Assembly (NCBI GenBank): GCA_018136815.1 | Contig: CM030940.1 | Coordinates: 2,649,915 to 2,713,914, forward strand | DNA from: Isochrysis galbana | Lineage: Eukaryota; Haptophyta; Isochrysidales; Isochrysidaceae | DNA: 64,000 bases | Direction: 5' to 3' | Shown: positions 43,701 to 53,375 of the stretch, one piece after another | Layout of the letters: every line of letters starts with the position of its first letter | Position numbering within the stretch: the stretch's first letter is position 1 | The notes under the pieces: generated by a model | The model's database searches: none | What the model was told of the DNA's origin: nothing | Seen by the model: only the letters and a program-made list of their open reading frames with translations | Made by a program: the position numbers and the translations under genes

Positions 43701-46442
43701 TTTGGTGAGGTACAACCCGGTGGCTTTCTGGTGTCCAGTGCCGTGCTCCCAGGGTTGGACGAATTGGGTCGGGGTCAACCCCCCGACTAAACGGCGAGCT
43801 TCCGCATGCATCCGAGGGTTCTCGACCGCTACAAACGGAGCAGTGGCGGAGGCCATTGACTTGAAGACGCGAGCGGCCGACTCAAGAGCGGCACGACGTC
43901 CGGGTTCTTGGGAGAGCCATTGACTGCTGACAGCGGAGAGGTACGTGCAGGGCGGGTGGGCGATGACTAGGTCCCAACCTAGGTTTTGGACATGAAGCGC
44001 GTCGCCTTGGAAGTGGGGCACGTAATCGATCTCGGAAGGATACAAATCGCACGTAGCTACATCAGCACCGGCGAGTAGGAACATGGAGGAGACGACGCCG
44101 CTCGTCTCGCCAACGACGAGAACGCGTGGTGCGTGACAGCCAGACGTCAGCCCGTCTTGGACTCGTTGATTCATCTTCGTGAGCTCAGCGCAAAGCTCAT
44201 CGAAGTGCTTGGGTAGCGCGGCGGCAGGCGAGGCTAGGGTGCCATTGCGAGGCCGGCGAAGCTCTTGGGCTGCCTCCGTGAGGTGCCGAGGTAATACCAC
44301 CGCAGAGCCGCTCGCTCGTGCACGAAGAGAGGCGAGAGCGTGGAGAGCGGGTGACGGGGTATCATCACGGGTGCCGACATCGGAGTTGTTTTGAGAGGAA
44401 TCGAAGGACTGGATCGCGGACGCATTGATCGCTGCCACGCGCATGATGGTGGTGGCAGTGGTATCGAGAGGCAGGCAGTGCTCGGAGGCGGCGACCGGTG
44501 GCCGCAGCGACGTAGGACGAATGGAAGAAGACTCGGATATCGACGACGTAGAGACGGGCTCGGAGGACGGGATGGACGAAGAAACTCGGAGAAGTGGGGT
44601 GTCGGACGGCGGCGACGGACGCCGCGGCCGCGAGACCACCGGTGAGAGACATGAAGGACATGGCTCAGGGACTCGGTTGGGCTGGCTCAATGGGCGTAGA
44701 AGCTCGGTTTGGGAGGCCGCCGTTCCTCGACGTGCAGAGGAGTTGTGGTCACTCTCCATGGTCACGTCGGAAGAGGAAACAGGCCAGGGATCGACGTCGT
44801 TGCATTCTGTCGTCGGCGGGGTCGGCGCCGGCGAAAGAAGGGACGTGGCTGTCGTAGAAGCCGGCTGCGGGGAAGGCTGGGGCCAGGGTGGTGGCTCTGC
44901 GGCAGCGGCTGGCGTGGGTAGTGGCCGAAGAGGTTCTGCAATGCGAAGCATTCTTCGGAGGACTTGGCTCGGGCTAGCGGGTGGATGGACCGCTGAAATT
45001 ACGGTGGATTCAGACTCGAATTCGGAAGACTCGGCGACTTGAGAGGGGCTAGGAGACGGCTGTTCAAGCTCCTCCAGGGCTCTCGGTTGATGGGGTGGCG
45101 TGGGAACGCCGGTGGTCGACCGCGGACTCCGCGGTGACGTTAATTTGTACTCGGACTCGGACTCGTCGTTTCTGGCGTGCTGGACGCCAATAACAGGGCT
45201 AACTTTCGAAATGGGAACGGACGGGGCCGGCTCAAAGGTGAAGCCCCCTGGCGTCGCAACCGTCGGTGAGGACGAAGCTGAAGCTTGTGATGACAATAGG
45301 GGCACGGTGGCCAGCACCGGTTGGCTCGGTGCGGCCGAAATCTCGGACTCGGTGACGGGCTTGATTACGCGGGCTCGGGATGCACTGTCTTGTGCGATTG
45401 GACTCGGACTCGGAACGGAAACGGAAGGGATCGGCTCGGCGGCGTGCAGCCTGCTGGAGTGGCAGGCCGGCTGCGGCGAGACTCGGAACGGTGGCTCGGA
45501 CAAGGACACAGTGGCTGTCGTCGAGGGCTTCGGCGTCAGCTTGTGTTTGGACTCGATACGCGGTGGCTCGTGAAACGGGGCTCGGTTGTGGTTGGAATTC
45601 TGGAAGTGACCGGAGATTCCAAATGACTCAGACTCGGGGCGCGGAGGACCGAAGGTGAACACTCCCGCGGAAGGAGTGGTCGTCGGAGGCTCAGTGAGTG
45701 GCTGGAGCTCCGTTAATCCTGCGGTCGACCGCGTGGTAGGACTCGGTGACGTTGTAAACTCGGACTCGGACTCGGACTCGGACTCGGATGGCTCAGAACG
45801 GGGTTTGCTCAAAACAGGCTTGGACTCGGACTCGAAAGAAAGTGGGGAAGAACCGGAGAACTGCGCCTCCATCGTCGTAGTAATGGAGACTGGTGATACC
45901 GGTGATGACTGGACTGGGCTCAGACTCGTAGATGGGCTCGCGGTGGCGTAAGACGAAGAGGGTAATTCTGAACGTGACTTGGACTCGGACTCGTACTCGG
46001 GAGACGTTTTGTGGCTCGGACATGCGAAATTTGATTTGAAGGATTGAAGGTTGGATTGGGCCTGCGGCGGCTGGATTTTCGCAGACCGTGAGGTCTTGGA
46101 CTGGGGATGCTTGAGGAGTGGCGGGGGGTAGCGGTTGAGCGGCTTGAGTTGATAGAGAGGCGGTGACGGTTGACTTGGTTTTGAGGACTCGTGCGTGATA
46201 TCGAGAATCAGGATGGAATCATCGGCATTGGGAGAAATAGGGGCAATCGGCGAGGAGGCAGGAGAAAGAGGGGGATGGAGGTGGCAGGGCTTGTCTGGAA
46301 CTTGGGGAATCTTGGGGTACCGGTTGGAGGCCGTAGAAGTACTCGGCCGTAGCGTAATACGATCTTTTGGTGGGTGGCGTTCAGGCCCACTACCCTGGAC
46401 TGGTAGCGGGGTAACAGCGCGGACGTGGGCCCCGCCGGCGAC
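40773..46442 (-). CDS. Retrotransposon pol: methyltransferase-like, aspartic protease and truncated reverse transcriptase
   Basis: Open from right after the gag UAG at 46443-46445; the first ATG is at 45872 and residue numbers count from there. Residues 1-560: Ser/Pro/Glu-rich, unstructured. About 583-775: class-I methyltransferase-like domain with VVGETSGVVSSMF (SAM-binding turn), DLVIAHPPCTYLS (Cys 642, motif-IV-like), VENPRMH (motif-VI-like) and SRTYVGVAGAMA; this order matches a family of small phage proteins related to C5-cytosine methyltransferases. About 1115: retropepsin ADTGAGPSVV. About 1470-1700: Ty3/gypsy RT with VLVTKKDGSVRFCVDYRDVN, LPFGVQSGPSYM and YLDDV. It breaks at 40773; the frame then reads 72 codons into LTR. 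Expressed either by readthrough of UAG or from a separate start. Confidence 0.88.
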
Positions 46443-49421
46443 CTACTGGGCCGGACGGAGAACAACCATCGTGCGGAGGCGGCGGTGGACTTCTGGGTCG
46501 TTACCACACTCGCCACTGCCGCCTTCGCAGAGAAAACGAATGTATGGTTGGCAAACGACGGGGTTATGAGCTCCGTCGCCCGTGCCATACTTCCACAAGT
46601 CTGCCTCGGGCGTACCAGATGGAGCCCGGGGACGAAAGGCGCAGTACGCGCAGCCGTTGGCGTCGGTCCACTCCTTGACGTCGCGGTCTAAGTCGTCGAG
46701 ACGCGGCGCCGTCATGGTGGCATCCGAGGGACGGCAGCGCGTGAGCGCAGCGCGAAGGGCCGGGTGACCCGCGTAACGAGAGATTTGCCAGAAGCGGGCT
46801 CGCGCTCGAGACCAGCTACCTGGATCCCATTCCGAGAGGCCCGAATCGGCCGGAAGCCCAAGGCCGTTCGGAGGGGGATCACATTGGCGACGGGAAGACG
46901 TGCTTTTGCCGAGGGGACGGTCAAGAAGTGCGTCCGGTAACGGAGACGATGCGGAGTAATTCGTAGGCGGAGGCGGAGCCCGACGATTGTCAGCGCCAGT
47001 CGCCTTGCGGTTCGAGTTGTTGTTTTGCGATTTTAATGCCTCGGCCACCGCCGCTTGGACGGCGGCGACCATCGAAGCCGTAGTGTCTGCGGGGTTAGAG
47101 GCAGTCTTAGCAACCTTGGCGGTCTTGGTGGACTTGGAAGTAGTCGCCGGCGGCGTCACGGCGGCGACCGTGACCGACGCTTGTTGGCCAGCGCGGGCTT
47201 GTTCGTACGGGCTCAGGTAGCGCTGGCAGAGGTTGACGCACGAAAGGGCCGAACGAGGGAGCTCGTGGTTCTCGACGCGGAAGCGAGTCTTCGCAAGACA
47301 CTCGCCGAACTTGGTCGCGTTATCCACGCCGCGAGCCGCGTCGACCTTGTCGTTCCGAATGATGGACTCGAATCGTTGATTGATATCGTGCGACATGTTT
47401 GGGTGGTCCCAGACCGTCGTGGCATCCACCTTCGCGTCACCCATCTTGCGGACGTACGCGCGCACCAAATTCTTGGATAACTCTAAGAGATCGGAGCCGG
47501 CTTCACGGGCTACGAGGCGGTCCCACTCCATGGAGGCGGAGTCTTTGGCGAAGCCGGGCACGTTGGCCGCGAAGGTGGCGTCGCACTTGCGGAGAAGCAC
47601 GTCGCAGGCCAGCGCGGGATTGAGAGAGAGAACCGGATCTTCGGCGAGATCGAGGAGGAAGGCGTAAATCCTTTGGTTGCCGGTGGTGCACAAGTTGGCG
47701 GCCGCTAGCAAGGATGTAAAGATTTCACGGTGGTCGCAGCCGAGCGAGAGGGCGCGCTCGAGTGGCTTGATGAAGGACAGACGAAAATCATTCCAGGAGG
47801 TGGCCGCTGTCTGGACGTTGTCCGAGGCCAGGCCCTTGGGGAACTTGATCTCGGAAAGCTCTTTGCCCATTCGGACTTGGTGATGGAGGGTGCGGTCGAG
47901 GAAGAAGCGGCTCCGAGCCCACTTGGTCACGTGCTCCTTCTCGAAAAACACACGGTAGTGCCAAACATTGCCGGCCCGAGAGAGGCCGCCGTTGAGAATG
48001 GCGTGGATTAGCTCGAAATCGTCGGAGTTCTTGTAGAGAGAAGCTACCTCATAGGGGGACATGTTAAACAGTTGGTCCCATGAGGCTAGGATGACCTCTC
48101 GCTCAGAAACATCCCCGGCGAGGCTTGGATCGACGGGATGCCGCCGAGTCGCCGGATTTGGAAGCGAGCGGAGGCCCGCGACGGTGGGTGGAGGTTGGGG
48201 ATCAGAAACAGGCTTGACAGACGGGACAGGAACGGGTGTATTGGGTACGGGATCGGAAATCGGATTTGGCGGGACGGAGAACGGCGCGGCGGGCAAAGGT
48301 TGAGAAGGGAACTTGGCCGAGGCAGGGGGAGCACCGATGGAGTTGCCTCCTTCTTCCACAAGCGGTGGCGAAGTTTCGACTCGAGACGAAGTCGTAATGC
48401 CCGCTTGGCCCTGTAGAATGTTGAGTATCGTGTTGAAGGTAGACCCCACCTCTCGCTGAAATTCTTCGTGGCGCTGGGCGGCTTGGAGGGTAGAGGACTC
48501 GAGGCGGTCGACAGCGCCGCGGAGAGCCTCGATCTGGACTTGTTGGTCCATGATTTGGGCGGCGCCGACGGTGGCGGTCGGAGGTGGAACGACGTTACGT
48601 TTGGGGTACGAATACGTCGACGGGGGTGGAACAAACTCTTCATATGGTGGGGGCTCGAAAGGAGGGAGGGACCGGACGGAACCCACATCATCTTCAGCAC
48701 CAACCACAGAGGGATTGAGAGAGGAAGGAACACTTGGCAAAGGATCAGCGAAAGAAAGGAGAGGAAAGGCCACCGGTGGAGCAACGGACGAGGCTAGAGG
48801 ACCCATTCCAGCTCCAGTTGACGGGGTGTGAGTAGAGGCCCGCGGAGGCGGCGGAACTTCGACCGTCGGCGCGGAGAGGCGAGAGGGGGGGAGAACTGGC
48901 TCGGAAAGGCTCTCCTTTGAAGAAGGGAGGGGTCCCACGAGGCTCTCTTCCCCAGGAGACTTCGACCCGAACAGTTCGGGAAGAGAAGAAGAAGAGACGG
49001 GCTCATGACGCGGGGACGATGAAGATTTCTCAAGGGAAGAACTCGACGTGACGACCGGAGCCGAAGGCGCGAGCGAAGATTTTGTGCTTGTCAGAGCAAG
49101 GCTCATCTCACTCTTGGAGATGGCCTGCGAGGGCGCGCCGGCAGCTAGCGCGGAACGCGGTTCTTGTGGGGAGCTCATGGAGCTTTCCTCGGGGGTGACT
49201 ACGGGCATGGTGATCGACGCACGACGCACGACGCACGCACGGAGCACGGTGGGCGCGGAAGTGCGAAAGGAGGCTTGTGGGAGGTGGTGGCAGGCGACTG
49301 GGGGTGGCTCAGGCGCGTGCTTGACTTGTATTGACTCGTTGACTCGGGGTATAGACTCGGGAACTCGGGGGGACTCGCTTGGGAACACGGTGGGACTCGA
49401 CGAAGTTGCTACAAAAATCAC
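46443..49421 (-). CDS. Retrotransposon gag
   Basis: 992 aa ending in UAG in the same frame as pol. The first 111 codons lie inside the 5' LTR, an arrangement known for TYA of yeast Ty1; other in-frame ATGs (for example MPVVTPEES) are further in. N-terminal 360 residues are Ser/Pro-rich. A capsid-like helical core follows (about 430-700: LERALSLGCDHREIFTSLLA, ACDVLLRKCDATFAANVPGF, LSKNLVRAYVRKMGDAK). After an Ala/Lys linker the end is Cys/His-rich, CAYCAFRP...GAHNPVVCQP...FLCEGGSGECGND, possibly a zinc-binding nucleocapsid, though not a standard CCHC knuckle. Packages element RNA in the family's usual role. Confidence 0.82.
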   Translation of the reverse strand: MIFVATSSSPTVFPSESPRVPESIPRVNESIQVKHAPEPPPVACHHLPQASFRTSAPTVLRACVVRRASITMPVVTPEESSMSSPQEPRSALAAGAPSQAISKSEMSLALTSTKSSLAPSAPVVTSSSSLEKSSSSPRHEPVSSSSLPELFGSKSPGEESLVGPLPSSKESLSEPVLPPSRLSAPTVEVPPPPRASTHTPSTGAGMGPLASSVAPPVAFPLLSFADPLPSVPSSLNPSVVGAEDDVGSVRSLPPFEPPPYEEFVPPPSTYSYPKRNVVPPPTATVGAAQIMDQQVQIEALRGAVDRLESSTLQAAQRHEEFQREVGSTFNTILNILQGQAGITTSSRVETSPPLVEEGGNSIGAPPASAKFPSQPLPAAPFSVPPNPISDPVPNTPVPVPSVKPVSDPQPPPTVAGLRSLPNPATRRHPVDPSLAGDVSEREVILASWDQLFNMSPYEVASLYKNSDDFELIHAILNGGLSRAGNVWHYRVFFEKEHVTKWARSRFFLDRTLHHQVRMGKELSEIKFPKGLASDNVQTAATSWNDFRLSFIKPLERALSLGCDHREIFTSLLAAANLCTTGNQRIYAFLLDLAEDPVLSLNPALACDVLLRKCDATFAANVPGFAKDSASMEWDRLVAREAGSDLLELSKNLVRAYVRKMGDAKVDATTVWDHPNMSHDINQRFESIIRNDKVDAARGVDNATKFGECLAKTRFRVENHELPRSALSCVNLCQRYLSPYEQARAGQQASVTVAAVTPPATTSKSTKTAKVAKTASNPADTTASMVAAVQAAVAEALKSQNNNSNRKATGADNRRAPPPPTNYSASSPLPDALLDRPLGKSTSSRRQCDPPPNGLGLPADSGLSEWDPGSWSRARARFWQISRYAGHPALRAALTRCRPSDATMTAPRLDDLDRDVKEWTDANGCAYCAFRPRAPSGTPEADLWKYGTGDGAHNPVVCQPYIRFLCEGGSGECGNDPEVHRRLRTMVVLRPAQ

Positions 49422-50188
49422 TCACAAGAAACCAAAAACCAAAGTCCTTGGGCTCAGAAAACTAACGTAAACACTCCGGAATCATACGATAAACAAACCC
49501 CTCCCCGCGCGGCGAAGGCTGAAGTCGCGATCGCTCGTCATGCGCGAAGATATACGGAAAGAGAGCGCATAACTACGCCACCGAAGGGTTCGAACTATCG
49601 TTAAAGTGGAACTCGTCCGCTGAAGCCAACGCGGAGGGTCGAGGAGAGATCCAAAATCGCGCCGGGGGAAGAAGGCGATGTGCGGAGAGACCTTCTAGAC
49701 AAGCAACGAGCAAGGGGCGACGAAACAAGACGCGAGACGCGAGGCGCGTGCCATTCGTTCTTCCTTTCTTTCATCGAAACCGCGACGAAACTAACATTAA
49801 ACGTCGGTGCCCCCTCCGCGAGGATCGCGAAGAAGAACGGACGAGATGGAGGCAATCATCGAAGGAACCGCGAGAGGAATCGAAGCGAGGGGGGGAACAA
49901 CGACGGCCGGAGGAAACGAACCGCGCGCGGGGGAGAAGAGAACCTCGCGCGGGGGGGGGGATTAATATAACGGCCGGAGGCGACGGACGGCACGCCGAGG
50001 GAAAGAACCTGCCGCGGGGGGGGCGAGGGACCGAGGGCACGGCGGGGCAGCGTGGGAGGGCGCGAGGCCGATCTCGGAGCGAGATCGCGTCCTTTCCCTC
50101 GCGGAGCGCGGAGAGACCCCCCACGAGATATCTTGGGACCGGAGAATGTTTTGGACGAATCTTCTTGCCGTCGGCCGAGGAGAGGCGG

Positions 50189-50224
<36 letters not shown>

Positions 50225-50491
50225 TCGCAGAGCGACTGCAGAACGAGAAGTCGAAGTCATGCCGGTTTATTACCTTAAACGAGCCAACAATTATAGTAAC
50301 AGCAAAAACAAAATTCGAATCGCAAATTTCGAGACCAAAACCTGCAAACCTGGACTTGAGACCATGGGGAATCCGAATCTGTGTGTCTTGTGCGTCAGTG
50401 GCAACACGGGGAACTGTTCAATTGTAATTGTGAGCGCGTACCTTACACGAATATTCATGCCTACAGCCTTCAGATGGGCAGGAATACAACA
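49089..50491 (-). repeat. 5' LTR of the large retrotransposon
   Basis: Minus-strand ends are TGTTG and TGACA. It includes an (AG)n microsatellite at 50191-50222 and G-runs near 49950-49962. The first 505 bp have no counterpart in the truncated 3' LTR, so its outer boundary rests on the TG...CA ends and the GGGCC duplication. Confidence 0.8.
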
Positions 50492-51271
50492 GGGCCAGGT
50501 GAGAAGACAGGCAAAGGCAAGCCGGGATAACTGCCGCACACTCAACCACAACCTACGAGGCCGGGCTGGACATAGAGAATCGGCTAGGAAATTGCCAGGA
50601 AACCTATAGGACAATCGGGAGTCACGGGACCGAAATTGCCAGGAACGACAAGCAAGCTGTTACGGATGTCCCTATGCGATCGTCGTCACGCAATCCCAAA
50701 TCCCAACTGGGATGGGTGCGCTTCGCCACCAGCGAATTGCGCTTGCGCCCCAGATAATGGTGGGGCTGGCTGAGCCCCGTGGCTCGCGTGGGGAGGACGC
50801 TGAAGAGAGTGCTGCCCCTCTCCTCGCAAGCGCGCGGATCCTCCTGCTCCTCCTCCTCCTGCTCCACCACCCCACTGCAGTGGCTGCTCGGCGCGCGCCC
50901 ATGCAGCAGCGCAGCCCATCGCATGGGCGCCAACGCAGGAGCTGGCTGCTCTGCGTCGGCGTCGACGGCGGAGACGGCGGTGGCGATGCGGGCAGCAAGC
51001 GCGGCGCGAGAGGCACGGTTGGGGTTGGGGTTGGGTTGCATGTTGCATGGCAGTGGCCAAGACCAAGAGGGCAGAGTGAGCGAGAGAGCGGAGAGAGGAG
51101 GGCAGCGCGACGTGCGACGTGCTCGCGACTCGCGAGTCGCAGAGAAGGGTGCCCCCCCCGTATCCTGGTACTGTTTTTGGTACTGTTTTTCTCTGTTTTT
51201 CTATGGATGCCAAAAACATACTGTTTTAACTGTTTTTCGACCCCCCCCCATTGTTTTTCCCATCTAGGGAT

Positions 51272-51319
51272 ATTGTGCAGGGTCGCGCGCGCGGCGAGAT
51301 TACTAAGAAGTTTTTTTTT
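51272..51319 (+). repeat. Short dispersed repeat ending in a T-run, copy 1
   Basis: Shares (C/T)TGTGCAGGGTCGCGCGCG, CGGCGAGATTA(C/T)TAAGAAG and a T9 tail with 58050-58098. Similar copies with a T tail suggest a short Pol III-type or retroposed repeat. Confidence 0.6.
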
Positions 51320-51531
51320 CGGTAGTCGAGCAAGTGAAACCCCCGGAGTGAAACCCGAGTGAAACCATCGCAAAAATCCTCTACTGTGTCCTGTGTTCCT
51401 GTGTTTCGTGTTTCACAGTTTCACACGCAGGGCGACAACGATCTCTCTACGAGTAAAATGCAAGGTGGGAACGTGGCCAGCAAGGACAGTTTGACTTCCT
51501 CCGATTCAAATCGCCTCACAAATCGGCCGGG

Positions 51532-51880
51532 CGGGGGGGGGGGGGGGGGGGGGGGGGGGGGCGGGGGGGGGGGGGTAGGCGCGGGGGGGGGGGAGGTAAG
51601 GGAGGTGAGATGCCTTTCGCGCATCGGCAGTGGGAGAGGGCGGGGGGAGGGCGCCCGAGCGGGGCGGCGGGGGCGGCGGGGGGGGGGGGGGGGGGGGGGG
51701 CGGCAGGGGCGGCGGGGGCGGCGGGCCTGCATCGCGTCTAAGGATGCCACCGCCGTCCGCGCGCCCCCGCCCCCCCCCCCCCCGCCCCCCCCCCCCGCCC
51801 CCCCCCCCCCCCGCCCTTCCCCCCCGCGCCCTTCCCCCCCGCGCCCTTCCCCCCCCGCCGCCCCCCCCCGCCCTTCAGCC
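51532..51880. repeat. Large G-run then C-run tract
   Basis: Several G-runs of 10-20 are followed by C-runs of 10-18 on the same strand, separated by about 55 bp. It can fold as a G:C hairpin or G-quadruplexes and is prone to assembly and sequencing error. Confidence 0.9.
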
Positions 51881-52124
51881 GCGATTTGACACCTTTTGCG
51901 CTCGCCTTCTACGCCCCCCTCCCCCGCCCCCTCCCGCCCCCCTGGGCAAGGTGGTCGAGTGCGCGCCCCCATTGGAATCGCCCCTCCTCTCCCCCCACCC
52001 CCCCACTCCACCTGCCCCTTCCTTCGGTGCGCTCAGCTCGGAGTGTCCTCCGCGGCAGCAGGCGCGTGCATCTTAGCATCTCTCCTCGCACCGCTGGCAG
52101 GACAAGCGCACACACTCAAACAGC

Positions 52125-53375
52125 ATGGGCTGCAGCGGATCGAAGAACGCGGCCAACGCCGTTACCGAAGTCACAAAGAAGGAGGTTGTTGCTAGTGAGC
52201 CAGAGCCTGTGAAGGCAGAGGAGGTGGCGACTCCGGTCGCCGAGGTTGCGGCACCTGCTCCTGAGCCCGCCGCCGAGCCCGCCGCCGAGCCCGCCGCCGA
52301 GCCCGCCCCGGAGCCCACCCCGGAGCCCGCCCCGGAGCCCGCCCCAGAGCCTGCTCCCACGGTCGAGGAGGAAACGCCGGCTGCAGAGACGGCCGCAGAT
52401 TCGGCGGCTGAGGAGGCTCTTGGGAAGGTGCCTGAGGAGAAAGTCGGCCTGATTGAGGGCGTGACTACCGCCATTAGTGGGGCATTTGCCGCTCTCACAT
52501 CACCCTCAAAGTCGGAGCCTGAGCCGGAAGCTGCGCCTGAGGCCGACTCCAACTCCGAGGAGCCTGCTGCGGATGCGCCTGCAGAAGAGAATGTGCATGT
52601 GGAGGCCGAAGCCGCTGCGACCGAAGCTCCCATGGTGGAAGACCCACCTGCCGAACCACCTCAGCAAGAGTCCTTCTTCGACAAGGTCGTCGGATACCTT
52701 TCCCCTCGCAAGAGTGACAAGGAGGGCGAGGCGGAGGCAGCACCCACAGCAGCCCCTGAGCCTGAGCCTGAGCCTGAGCTTGAATCCGAGGCTGCCGCGG
52801 AGCCTGAGGCGGCGGAGGAGCCTGACTCTGCTCCTGAACCCGCTTCCGAGCCTCCCGCCGATACCTCTCCGGAGCCGGCTGCCGAGGCCGAGCCTCCCAG
52901 CGCCGAGGCCGACTCTGCCGACGCACCTGCTGCGCCTGCCGAGGCGCCTGCTCCCGAGGAACCCCAGAAGAAGGAGAGCTTCATCGCCACAATTTCAGGC
53001 TGGATTTCCCCTCGCAAGCAAGAGAAGGCACCCGAGGCTGAGGCCGAGGCTGAGGCGCCGGCTGCATCAGATGAGGCTGCTCCGGCTGTTGTGGAGGAGG
53101 CCCTTGCAGAGCCCGAGGCAGTAGAGCCAGAGCCGGCAGCAGAGGCAGAGACAGGTGACTCGGTGGAGGCGGGGGAGCCAGCTCCTTTGGAGGAGAAGCC
53201 TAGCTTCTTGCAGAGTCTCTCCAAGGCTGTCTCGGGATTCATTTCGCCTCGATTGGTGCAGTGCGCTTCCAAGGAGGAGACACCTGTTGTTGAGGAGGCT
53301 GTTACTGAGGTTGAGGCTCCGGCGGACCCCGAAGCCCCGGCGGAGGCGGCGGCACCGGCTGTCGCTGCTCTTTAA
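52125..53375 (+). CDS. Predicted N-acylated acidic protein with SPRK repeats
   Basis: Single exon, 416 aa. The start MGCSGSKNA is a textbook N-myristoylation site (Gly2, Ser at position 6 of the motif) with an adjacent Cys3 for palmitoylation, so attachment to the cytosolic face of a membrane is predicted. Most of the protein is Glu/Pro/Ala low complexity. Spaced through it are four related short hydrophobic motifs: AISGAFAALTSPSK, KVVGYLSPRK, TISGWISPRK and AVSGFISPR, each preceded by a Phe or Ile-rich stretch (SFFDK, SFIAT, SFLQS). They could be amphipathic membrane helices or phosphorylatable docking sites. No homologue recognised. The ATG is the first in frame after the G/C tract. Confidence 0.75.
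   Translation: MGCSGSKNAANAVTEVTKKEVVASEPEPVKAEEVATPVAEVAAPAPEPAAEPAAEPAAEPAPEPTPEPAPEPAPEPAPTVEEETPAAETAADSAAEEALGKVPEEKVGLIEGVTTAISGAFAALTSPSKSEPEPEAAPEADSNSEEPAADAPAEENVHVEAEAAATEAPMVEDPPAEPPQQESFFDKVVGYLSPRKSDKEGEAEAAPTAAPEPEPEPELESEAAAEPEAAEEPDSAPEPASEPPADTSPEPAAEAEPPSAEADSADAPAAPAEAPAPEEPQKKESFIATISGWISPRKQEKAPEAEAEAEAPAASDEAAPAVVEEALAEPEAVEPEPAAEAETGDSVEAGEPAPLEEKPSFLQSLSKAVSGFISPRLVQCASKEETPVVEEAVTEVEAPADPEAPAEAAAPAVAAL

Larger units (their letters stand above)
39870..50496 (-). mobile_element. Ty3/gypsy-type LTR retrotransposon with methyltransferase-like domain, 3'-deleted
   Basis: Element 39875-50491 on the minus strand, flanked by the 5-bp duplication GGGCC (39870-39874 and 50492-50496). 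The 5' LTR is 49089-50491 (1403 bp, TGTTGTATTCC...TCTGACA). The 3' LTR is 39875-40772, lacking its first 505 bp. The 898 shared bp keep a constant offset of 9214 and look identical wherever compared, so insertion is recent. Internal order: gag, in-frame UAG, long Ser/Pro-rich segment, methyltransferase-like domain, aspartic protease, reverse transcriptase; RT is cut before its thumb and RNase H and integrase are gone. No TGG primer-binding site follows the 5' LTR. The copy cannot be autonomous. Confidence 0.9.
50497..52124. other. Upstream of the acylated-protein gene: repeats and G/C tracts
   Basis: Overlapping GC-rich ORFs on both strands at 50670-51370 lack domains. A short dispersed repeat lies at 51272-51319. 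G-run block 51532-51600, a second G-run block 51660-51712, and C-run block 51767-51880 precede the gene by 150-600 bp. Confidence 0.45.

Noticed and set aside
44425-45573. Plus-strand ORFs across the retrotransposon
   Set aside because: Shadows of the minus-strand gag-pol frame; no domains of their own.
51421-52011. Large Gly- and Pro-rich ORFs on both strands
   Set aside because: Arise from homopolymer tracts; no domain and no start context.
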